A stretch of DNA of 51,655 nt, from IMG/VR virus record IMGVR_UViG_3300042557_000873, positions 1-51,655 of that record; one strand, 5' to 3'. This document shows positions 43,265-49,980 of the stretch, in pieces. Numbering within the stretch: position 1 is the stretch's first letter; every line of letters begins with the position of its first letter. The notes under the pieces are model-generated. The model was not told the DNA's origin, did not search any database, and worked only from the letters and a program-made list of their open reading frames with translations. This DNA is from a virus. The position numbers were made by a program, and so were the translations under genes.

Positions 43265-43268
43265 AATT

Positions 43269-45047
43269 TTATTTCATTAAACCACCAAATAACCAACCAT
43301 ATGTTTGATAGTCGTCTCTTGATGGACCATTATTATGTAATCCCATTCTATCTCTAAGTACATTCTGATTGGGTATTACAGGATCAAAATGTGCCTCTTT
43401 AGCAACCGCATCATTATTTACGACAGCCCAAGACTCAATCATATTTTTTGTGTGTTCAGTAGCTCTTTCTAATTTTGAAAATGAGGATTCTCCAACATAT
43501 AACGCCATTGATATACCCATAATAAGGTCATCGTGTTGACCTTTTTGGTGGTCAGGTCTACCGTTTATGTAGACAAATGTGTTCATCTCGTTATACAAAC
43601 GAACACTTCTAATACCAAATTTATGTCTTACACTTTCCTCAAATGCCGCAATAATCTGAACTCTTTTATTGTTAAAGTTAATACCTGGTATCTTATCAGC
43701 CGAAGTTTTATTTACCGCCCATATATTCATAGAATCAACTCCATCAATATATAAACTTTTATAACCCAACTCTTGCATTTTTCTAACTGTCGTTATACCC
43801 ATACCACCGGTAATATCGACAACAACAAACGCATTATACATCATGCCCCACTTATATGCTACTTCCGCCAAAGTATCAGGTGGAATTTTTCCTACATATT
43901 CTAAGACTTGTTCTCTTTCGTCAAAATCAATTATTTGAATAGATGAAAAGTCTTCACTATCACCTCGAGAAACATCGACACCCATAATGTACTTGTGACC
44001 TTCAATTGGTTCTTTCCAAATCCATAAGGAATTACCCATAAGTTTCGAAGGTGGTTCTTGTATTGTATTTTCTTTAATAAACTCTAATTGTTTGTTATCA
44101 AATACGTTGTCTCCCGAACCTAAAAATTCACAATTTAACTCTTGGTTAATTTTACGTTTATCGTATTTAAGTTTTTTAACCATTTTTTCATACCAAGAAG
44201 AACAAGGTTTGTATCCTTGACTAAAAAAATGTTTCATTTCATCATAATCCCTATTAAATGGATCAGTATGAGCCCAAGAAATATTTTTTGATTCATCAAA
44301 ATCTTCACGATTTAAAAGATAATGAACAATATCATCGGTTGGTACCAAATAAAGATCCTTGGCATATCTTGGATCTCTATACCAATACATCTCAGAAATT
44401 TTGAAGTTATTCATTCCTTTCAATGATTGGTCATATATTTCATAATAAATTGGGTCATATCCGTTTGGTGTAGAAACCACAATTACCTTACCCCCTGTGG
44501 ATAAGGATGCCATACAAGCCGCCCAGAAATCACTATCGGCTTCGATAAACGCCGCTTCATCAAATACAAGAATTGTTGGGGTAAATCCACGAAGGGCATC
44601 TTTTGATGTTGCCACCGCTTTAACCTCAGATCCGTTATTTAATTTATAATGTCTTTGTGAATTTTTATCGTTTGAGAATCCAGCTCCCACCCAATTTGGC
44701 CATTGATCAACAAAGGCTCTAATCTTATTTGCCATTTCCATTGACGTATCAAGTTTGTTGGCAATAATTAGAATTTTTTCAGGTTGAGTTTTTTTAGCAA
44801 ATACCAATCGTTTAGATATCCAAGCTGCGGTTACTGTTGATACTCCGGCCTGACGATACTTTAACGCAATGTTTTCTTCAAATTTTTCGTAGTCATCTAA
44901 CAATGATACTTGATCAGGAAATAGTTCCAAAGGAACGTATTTGGATACTGTGTTATCGTATGTTTGTAAATATGTTTTTAGAGCGTATGGAGTATCACTC
45001 ATACATCTAGCATATTCAATTAAGACTTGTTCTTTAGTTAATCCCAT
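43269..45047 (-). CDS. Terminase large subunit (gp17-type)
   Basis: This 592-residue packaging motor ATPase/nuclease pumps DNA into the prohead through the portal. The ATPase domain has the motif YRQAGVSTVTAAW (64-76), where T4 gp17 has SRQLGKT; the P-loop Lys is absent, as in a subset of T4-type terminases that rely on the upstream Arg. Walker B is ILVFDEAAF (159-167), followed by the coupling motif VVSTPNGYDP. The C-terminal RNase H-like nuclease shows MGVDVSRGDSEDFSS and VVDITGGMGITTVRK as metal-binding acidic sites, with QKGQHDDLIMGISMALY at the end. The length matches gp17 (610). The late-type motif lies five bases upstream. Confidence 0.96.
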   Translation of the reverse strand: MGLTKEQVLIEYARCMSDTPYALKTYLQTYDNTVSKYVPLELFPDQVSLLDDYEKFEENIALKYRQAGVSTVTAAWISKRLVFAKKTQPEKILIIANKLDTSMEMANKIRAFVDQWPNWVGAGFSNDKNSQRHYKLNNGSEVKAVATSKDALRGFTPTILVFDEAAFIEADSDFWAACMASLSTGGKVIVVSTPNGYDPIYYEIYDQSLKGMNNFKISEMYWYRDPRYAKDLYLVPTDDIVHYLLNREDFDESKNISWAHTDPFNRDYDEMKHFFSQGYKPCSSWYEKMVKKLKYDKRKINQELNCEFLGSGDNVFDNKQLEFIKENTIQEPPSKLMGNSLWIWKEPIEGHKYIMGVDVSRGDSEDFSSIQIIDFDEREQVLEYVGKIPPDTLAEVAYKWGMMYNAFVVVDITGGMGITTVRKMQELGYKSLYIDGVDSMNIWAVNKTSADKIPGINFNNKRVQIIAAFEESVRHKFGIRSVRLYNEMNTFVYINGRPDHQKGQHDDLIMGISMALYVGESSFSKLERATEHTKNMIESWAVVNNDAVAKEAHFDPVIPNQNVLRDRMGLHNNGPSRDDYQTYGWLFGGLMK

Positions 45048-45052
45048 ATTAC

Positions 45053-45061
45053 ATAAATATC
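45053..45061 (-). promoter_or_regulatory. Late-type promoter motif GATATTTAT
   Basis: The minus-strand motif ends only five bases before the terminase ATG at 45047. The short spacing would give an almost leaderless transcript if it is a -10 element. Confidence 0.45.
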
Positions 45062-45085
45062 AATTCAGGGATTTTGTTGTAAAGT

Positions 45086-45946
45086 CTATTTTTTACCAAT
45101 AGAAAACATTTTACCTATAGGTAGTTCCATTGGTGCCTCAGCAGAAAACATAGTAACTTTTTTTGGTCTACGAATTATCATAGACTTCATTTTTTTAGAT
45201 TTTTTTTTTACTGTCTCAATAATATCTTTTTTAGTCATTTTTGGTGAGATATTATTATCTACCATTTCAGATATTTTTTTTTCCAGAAATTTTTCAAACT
45301 GTTCTTTTGTTTCCTTCTTTTTGCTTTTGACAGTTTTTTCAGGGTGTTTTTTTTCTGGCATATTTTTATATTGTTTTTTTGACGTTGAGTCAGAAAACTC
45401 TTTTGCCATTTTACACCACTTACATTTCTTATCTGAACATTTGTTACAACGAGCCCAAAATAAACCTTGTTGAGCTTTAGACTCAAACTTTTCAGTGATT
45501 TCTGACTCTGCCATACCCATATTGGATCTGTTGTTATCAGAATCATCGTCCATACCATCAGGTGCCATATCATTAGCCATGTGAGGGGCTTCTTGGCCTG
45601 TGTATTTTTGTAACTCAACATCTCCTTGAGCATTTGATGAAGTAACATCATCAGTTTCATCTTCAGACAATTCTTTTTCAACAACTTCAACAGTACCTGG
45701 TTGTGCGTTTGGTACAGGTTTTAAACTTACGGTAGTTTGACCAGGTTTTAAAGGAATGTTACCACCTTTAGGGCCTACAATAGTTTTAGTTGTTTGTTGT
45801 TGTTGGACTTGCTCGTTGTTTTCTTCTTTTTTCATTTTTTTAAATTTCTCAAAAAGAAGATTTATTTGAGATTCAGTCATTACTGATACAGTCTTTGATG
45901 AAAGACCGTTTTCTATTAAAAATTTTATTTTGTTATTAGTTTTCAT
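45086..45946 (-). CDS. Zinc-finger-like head-block protein (DUF3008-like core)
   Basis: This 286-residue protein starts at ATG 45946; the in-frame TTG two codons upstream is less likely. SKAQQGLFWARCNKCSDKKCKWCKMAKEFS near residue 165 combines an S-K-A-Q-Q-type start of DUF3008-like phage proteins with a four-Cys zinc-binding pattern; KQYKNMPEKKHPEK follows. The C-terminal part is strongly basic (KKKSKKMKSMIIRRPKK). The first part is acidic and Gln-rich. It lies where T4 has the small terminase gene 16, but I see no gp16 features. The N-terminus ending FLIE|N also fits the capsid-targeting pattern. Confidence 0.6.
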   Translation of the reverse strand: MKTNNKIKFLIENGLSSKTVSVMTESQINLLFEKFKKMKKEENNEQVQQQQTTKTIVGPKGGNIPLKPGQTTVSLKPVPNAQPGTVEVVEKELSEDETDDVTSSNAQGDVELQKYTGQEAPHMANDMAPDGMDDDSDNNRSNMGMAESEITEKFESKAQQGLFWARCNKCSDKKCKWCKMAKEFSDSTSKKQYKNMPEKKHPEKTVKSKKKETKEQFEKFLEKKISEMVDNNISPKMTKKDIIETVKKKSKKMKSMIIRRPKKVTMFSAEAPMELPIGKMFSIGKK

Positions 45947-46343
45947 ATACAACTTCTTTTTCGAATTGTAATACTATATCTCTTTCATATAGTTTGTTTT
46001 TAACAGATTCTTCGTTTTCTCCAAATTGGAATACCAATCTTTTAACAATAGAAAAATCCACATTATCTGTTTCTTTTTCCCATCCTAACGCAATTACTCC
46101 GTCCATAGAATCAATAACTGAAAATACATCAGAATCTTGAACCAATTCGAATGTTACCTCTTCATTAATCAGTGTACCAACTTTTTTAATATACTCTAAA
46201 TCAGGTGGTAAAGGATATCCATTTGCCGGTTTAGATTCCCAATTTTCTCCAAATACTTCTAAAGTGTCAGAAAAAATAAATTCATAAATATTGTCCCCTT
46301 TATAGTTAGGACCTAAACCATTAATATAGATTAATTGATTCAT
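45936..46343 (-). CDS. Hypothetical protein of the terminase operon
   Basis: This 135-residue acidic alpha/beta protein (MNQLIYINGLGPNYKGDNIY) has FIFSDTLEVFGENWESKPANGYPLPP as its most distinctive part. It overlaps the upstream gene by four bases (ATGA) and the downstream one by eleven, so all three are translationally coupled. No family is recognised; by context it belongs to DNA packaging or head assembly. Confidence 0.65.
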   Translation of the reverse strand: MNQLIYINGLGPNYKGDNIYEFIFSDTLEVFGENWESKPANGYPLPPDLEYIKKVGTLINEEVTFELVQDSDVFSVIDSMDGVIALGWEKETDNVDFSIVKRLVFQFGENEESVKNKLYERDIVLQFEKEVVYEN

Positions 46344-47887
46344 AAAATGTTTCCAGTTCTTGTTATTTTAACTTCATTGATTCCTTTCTTGAAAATCAAA
46401 TTTTTCTTTTCAGACAAACCAATAAGTTCTACCCTTGGGTTTTCCGAAATAAATTCAAGAGCCGAATCCATTTGATCTACAGTTTCAGAAAGTCTTATAA
46501 CATTCTTTTTATTCAATTGGTAATTTTTATTAGATTTCAAATTTTGTTTTTTTACTTCTTCTTCTGAAATTGTAAAATATCTACTTAAGACCTTATCTAC
46601 TGATGATTCACCAAAAGTTCCGTGTGTGAAAGCGTCTGTTTCAGGATAGAAATGTCTTTTTCTTCTACCTTTTGATGCGTAATCTTCTTCATCAATTTCT
46701 TCAAAATCAATAACATCATAGTCATCTTCATCATCTTCTGTTTGTTCACCTGTCATACCTCTCATTGCGGCATTACCATAAGCAGCTGGTAAGTAATCTC
46801 TAAAGGCGTCGCCATAACTTCCATATTCTTCGGCCATTTCAGGTGATGGTATTTCTTCTTCACCTTCAGGTGACGGTGGAGGGGGAACCATTTCTTGTTC
46901 TTCCTCATAACCTTCAACTTCAGCCTCCATATCCATTTCTTCATCACCACCTTCTTCATCTTCATCACCACCTTCTAATTTTGAAATGATTTCTTCGATG
47001 TCGTCCTCATCTAAAACGTCAACATCAAGTGCCGATAAAATTGAATTGATTACGTATTTAACGTTTTGAGAAGAAAGTTCTTTTTCTTCCTCATAAGATC
47101 TAATTTTTTGTGCTAACTTACCAACAAGAATTTGTATTCTTTTAAGGTCTGAAACTTTCTTTTCTTTTGGTTTTTTCTCAACGTCAATTTCTAGTTCCTC
47201 TTCGCCTTCAGGTGCCGGTGGCATTTCACCTTCTTCTCCTTCAGGTGCCGGTGGCATTTCTCCTCCTTCTTCAGGGGATGGAGGTAATTCACCACCACCT
47301 TCTTCAGGTGCCGGTGGTAATTCTGTTCCTGCATCGGGAGCTGGTGGTAATTCGGCTCCTGCATCAGGTGCCGGTGGTAATTCAGCCCCCGCATCGGGTG
47401 CTGGTGGTAAAGCCGCTCCTGCATCAGGTGCTGGTGGTAGAGCCGCTCCTGCATCAGGTGCTGGTGGTAATTCTCCACCCGCTTCAGGTGCTGCCGCTTT
47501 AGGTTTTTTAGTTTTTAGTACGTACTTTTTTTTTTGCTCTCCAATAAGGGGAGTACCTTCTTCGTTTTCAAAAAGGGTATTAACTTCTTTTGTTATTAAG
47601 TTAAGACGTTTTAAAGCCTGAGAATAAGATGGATAATATTTTCTACCTTTCATTGGTTCAATATAGTCGAACTCAGATTCATTGATAGATTTTTTGATAA
47701 TATAACCTTGTCTTTCTTTAGCGATTTCATATGTGTTACCATCAGCCAAATTTATTCTATATTCGGATGACTTTGTCTCATTTACTGATTGAGGAATATT
47801 TTCATTGTAACGAGCAATTTCCATTATTCGTCTGATTTTATCCATTCCCTCAAGTTTTTCACTTCCAATAGGTCTAAGTCCTGCCAT
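46340..47887 (-). CDS. Acidic protein with Pro-Ala-Pro-Asp repeats, unknown function
   Basis: This 515-residue protein has three parts. Residues 1 to about 130 form a globular basic domain (MDKIRRIMEIARYNEN). Residues about 130-230 are an array of ELPPAPDAGA units (about six close copies) that grades into EGGEMPPAPEG units. The middle and end are very acidic, with a helical domain (ISKLEGGDEDEEGGDEEMDME), and a short alpha/beta domain closes the protein. Such repeats are flexible spacers. It is the first gene of the terminase group. No family is recognised; a head or neck component is possible. Confidence 0.65.
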   Translation of the reverse strand: MAGLRPIGSEKLEGMDKIRRIMEIARYNENIPQSVNETKSSEYRINLADGNTYEIAKERQGYIIKKSINESEFDYIEPMKGRKYYPSYSQALKRLNLITKEVNTLFENEEGTPLIGEQKKKYVLKTKKPKAAAPEAGGELPPAPDAGAALPPAPDAGAALPPAPDAGAELPPAPDAGAELPPAPDAGTELPPAPEEGGGELPPSPEEGGEMPPAPEGEEGEMPPAPEGEEELEIDVEKKPKEKKVSDLKRIQILVGKLAQKIRSYEEEKELSSQNVKYVINSILSALDVDVLDEDDIEEIISKLEGGDEDEEGGDEEMDMEAEVEGYEEEQEMVPPPPSPEGEEEIPSPEMAEEYGSYGDAFRDYLPAAYGNAAMRGMTGEQTEDDEDDYDVIDFEEIDEEDYASKGRRKRHFYPETDAFTHGTFGESSVDKVLSRYFTISEEEVKKQNLKSNKNYQLNKKNVIRLSETVDQMDSALEFISENPRVELIGLSEKKNLIFKKGINEVKITRTGNIL

Positions 47888-47920
47888 ATTTGTGTTATTT
47901 AATGTAAATTATTTTTTCTT

Positions 47921-47929
47921 AATAAATAT
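47921..47929 (-). promoter_or_regulatory. Late-type promoter motif ATATTTATT
   Basis: The minus-strand motif ends 33 bases before ATG 47887, farther than usual. Confidence 0.4.
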
Positions 47930-47963
47930 ATCGATAAACGTAATTATTTTTAATTACCGATTT

Positions 47964-48701
47964 TTATTGTTTCATCGACAATTTTTTGTCTATAAGATCT
48001 GTTGGTAATTCGTATAACTTTTCAATGTACCCATTTCTTCTTAGTAATTTGAATACTAAATTTTCTAAAGACATCTCTCCATTTTTTTCGAGTCCGCAAT
48101 TTCTAAATTTCTTTAATTTTTCTTTGTACTTTTTAACTAAACGTTTGATCTCATCTGGATCTTCATCACTTATATTATCAATTACACCATCGATAATTCT
48201 CATCCATTGATTTGCTTTTTCTTTAAGAAGATCAATATCAATACTTTTATTCTCAGATTTTTTTGGTTCATTAACCCACATATCATACAGAACAGAATAT
48301 ATACCACTACTAAAAGTTGTCTCACTTTCACTTTGAACGAAACATTCAACATCGTACCCAAATAGTTTTATATTGTGTCGATCATTAAATATTATTTTTT
48401 TCAAATCAAAAAATTCAACGTATAGTTCTTGTGAGTTGTTTGGGAATTGGTTATAGTTTACAACTATATGTAAATCTATATCTGAAAACTTTGACCAGTT
48501 GTAATTAACTAATGATCCGATCATAATTATGTCAGTCACAATTACATCAACACCTAAAAAATCTATAAAGACATTTGCGGTTTCTAAAAGTTTCTCTCTT
48601 ACTTCAGGTCTCATCATATATGACTTACCTTCCTTCTCCCAAATTTTAGGATTAAGATTGTCTTGAGATTCAAAACTTTTTATAATTTCTGAAGTATCCA
48701 T
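47964..48701 (-). CDS. Nucleotidyltransferase-fold protein (pol-beta superfamily)
   Basis: This 245-residue protein has IMIGSLVNYNWSKFSDIDLHIVV at residues 59-81, the G-S-x(10)-D-x-D signature of the nucleotidyltransferase fold (Gly62, Ser63, Asp74, Asp76). A third acidic strand may be YDVECFV. The rest is helical (DEIKRLVKKYKEKLKKF). Such proteins add nucleotides to small molecules, proteins or RNA ends; the substrate cannot be told from the sequence. The late-type motif lies only three bases upstream of the ATG. Confidence 0.8.
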   Translation of the reverse strand: MDTSEIIKSFESQDNLNPKIWEKEGKSYMMRPEVREKLLETANVFIDFLGVDVIVTDIIMIGSLVNYNWSKFSDIDLHIVVNYNQFPNNSQELYVEFFDLKKIIFNDRHNIKLFGYDVECFVQSESETTFSSGIYSVLYDMWVNEPKKSENKSIDIDLLKEKANQWMRIIDGVIDNISDEDPDEIKRLVKKYKEKLKKFRNCGLEKNGEMSLENLVFKLLRRNGYIEKLYELPTDLIDKKLSMKQ

Positions 48702-48704
48702 ACA

Positions 48705-48713
48705 GATAAATAC
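48705..48713 (-). promoter_or_regulatory. Late-type motif GTATTTATC, unusually close to start
   Basis: The minus-strand motif ends three bases before ATG 48701. If it is a -10 box, the transcript would begin inside the gene, so either the start lies downstream or the motif has another role here. Confidence 0.35.
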
Positions 48714-48720
48714 TTTCTAA

Positions 48721-48963
48721 TTATAGTTTCTTATATGTATGTGCTTTGGAAATATTTTTGTTAAAGAAGTTTCCTTGAGATTCTGCCATTCTAAATTGAG
48801 TGTATGTTTGATGTGGTACTTCACTATACTCATATCTTGCTCCGTTTTTAAACTCCGCAATCATTTTTTTTGTTAATGTATCGTATTGTGTTCTTACAAT
48901 ATTTGATGATTGGACTTCATTTAAAATCGTAGTTCCGCTAATTATTTCACTTGTTATTGCCAT
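48721..48963 (-). CDS. KTSC domain protein
   Basis: This 80-residue protein matches the KTSC domain: V-x-SSNI then YDTLTKKMIAEFKNGARYEYSEVP, followed by YTQFRMAESQGNFFNKNI. KTSC domains are small beta-barrel-like modules common in phages and bacteria, with a proposed nucleic-acid or enzyme-associated role that is not proven. It overlaps the upstream gene by 17 bases. Confidence 0.88.
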   Translation of the reverse strand: MAITSEIISGTTILNEVQSSNIVRTQYDTLTKKMIAEFKNGARYEYSEVPHQTYTQFRMAESQGNFFNKNISKAHTYKKL

Positions 48964-49264
48964 TTGGATTTGGTTTTCTTAATGGGGTTATGTCATCTAT
49001 ATGACGAAGTTTATCCATAATATAATAACCAACTTCGTCTCCGTCAACATCAAAACCATAATCTCTAATTGTTTGGTCTATTTCTCGAATCAATGGTTGG
49101 ATGTTTCTGTGATAAAACATTAATTCTTCAGGATAATACGGAGGTTTTTCAATATCCTTTTGTGTCCACCCTTCTCTTTGGAATATTTCTCTAATCTTGA
49201 GATAATTTTTTTCTAACTCTTTTGTTAGTCCCAAAGACTCTGCAAATTTTTTCCATGACTCCAT
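48947..49264 (-). CDS. Hypothetical helical protein
   Basis: This 105-residue protein starts MESWKKFAESLGLTKELEKN; the in-frame TTG seven codons upstream was rejected because the late-type motif 49269-49277 lies across it. The sequence is helical with a KPPYYPEEL loop and a DVDGDEVGYYIMDKL acidic segment. No family is recognised. It starts the three-gene unit 49264-47964, directly behind a terminator. Confidence 0.6.
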   Translation of the reverse strand: MESWKKFAESLGLTKELEKNYLKIREIFQREGWTQKDIEKPPYYPEELMFYHRNIQPLIREIDQTIRDYGFDVDGDEVGYYIMDKLRHIDDITPLRKPNPNGNNK

Positions 49265-49268
49265 AGGT

Positions 49269-49277
49269 ATAAATATG
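49269..49277 (-). promoter_or_regulatory. Late-type promoter motif CATATTTAT
   Basis: The minus-strand motif ends four bases before ATG 49264, just downstream of the terminator at 49284-49308. Confidence 0.4.
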
Positions 49278-49283
49278 CGAAAC

Positions 49284-49308
49284 AAAAAAATCCACCCGAA
49301 GGTGGATT
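49284..49308 (-). terminator. Rho-independent terminator (leftward)
   Basis: Minus-strand arms AATCCACC and GGTGGATT close a four-base loop TTCG and are followed by T residues. It terminates the gene at 49406-49897. The stem arms are the same as those of the terminator at 49931-49959. The gap 49309-49405 shows nothing else. Confidence 0.88.
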
Positions 49309-49405
49309 AAATTTATTTAATATTAATAGATTATTTCACTTGTTATTACCATAGGTTTTTATTTAAAAAATAATTTGAAGAAAAAAACAAAAGTGAATGA
49401 AAAAT

Positions 49406-49897
49406 TTAATTGTCGTATAATGGAGTTGTCGCCCTATAACTTAATTCTAATGTTGGGTGATATGTTATACAAAACCTTTTTAACATCAATCTCATATTTT
49501 CGTCTTTTATTTTAAAATGTTTTCCTGTTTCTGTTCCCGTTGAAAGAGGTAAGTCGGATAATGTTTCTAAATCTTCACAAGTAACATTATAAAATTTTCC
49601 ATTTATTTCTATTGCAATTTCGGAGTTTGGATTCCAAGACTGTGACTTATTAACCCTCCCAATTTTGCTATCTCCCAAATTATCGTATGCCAAATCTAAA
49701 ATTTTGAGGTAATTCGCATTTTTTCCTGTAGAGTCATCATATGTTGGCACATCTACACCATTAATTTTTACTGTTTTTGTACCTCCACCACCTGCAGCAA
49801 CTGGTTGAGTTGTCACTGTTGTTGCTTGTTCCGAGATTAAAGGTCTAACATCACCCATGGTAGACTCTAATAATTGTTTAAATCTATTTACATTCAT
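49406..49897 (-). CDS. Hypothetical protein with head-targeting-like N-terminus
   Basis: This 163-residue protein starts MNVNRFKQLLESTMGDVRPL, a basic amphipathic helix with L-L-E|S and shortly after I-S-E|Q cut-site patterns like those of T4 capsid-targeting leaders. A Thr/Gly-rich linker (TTQPVAAGGGGTKT) leads into a compact alpha/beta domain with EIAIEINGKFYNVTCEDLETL. No family is recognised. It is a single-gene unit framed by two terminators and preceded by its own late-type motif. Confidence 0.65.
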   Translation of the reverse strand: MNVNRFKQLLESTMGDVRPLISEQATTVTTQPVAAGGGGTKTVKINGVDVPTYDDSTGKNANYLKILDLAYDNLGDSKIGRVNKSQSWNPNSEIAIEINGKFYNVTCEDLETLSDLPLSTGTETGKHFKIKDENMRLMLKRFCITYHPTLELSYRATTPLYDN

Positions 49898-49915
49898 AAT
49901 TTTTTGTATTTGATA

Positions 49916-49924
49916 ATAAATATT
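49916..49924 (-). promoter_or_regulatory. Late-type promoter motif AATATTTAT
   Basis: The minus-strand motif ends 18 bases before ATG 49897, after the terminator of the DnaK gene. Confidence 0.5.
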
Positions 49925-49930
49925 ACAAAT

Positions 49931-49959
49931 AAAAAAAAATCCACCATAAAGGTGGATTT
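49931..49959 (-). terminator. Rho-independent terminator (leftward)
   Basis: Minus-strand arms AAATCCACC and GGTGGATTT (loop of five bases) are followed by a long T run. It is placed 21 bases after the dnaK stop. Its core stem is identical to that of the terminator at 49284-49308. Confidence 0.9.
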
Positions 49960-49980
49960 CTAACTTTAAAATTTAAGAGA

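Noticed and set aside
45086-45946. Small terminase (gp16)
   Set aside because: The position just before the large terminase fits, but the protein has a zinc-finger-like core and basic tail with no visible gp16 coiled-coil or DNA-binding pattern.
47167-47502. ORFs on both strands over the ELPPAPDAGA region
   Set aside because: They are out-of-frame readings of the repeats of the 515-residue protein, with implausible composition.
47940-47957. Terminator hairpin GTAATTA/TAATTAC after the nucleotidyltransferase gene
   Set aside because: The stem is short and all but AT-only, and no T run follows on the minus strand.
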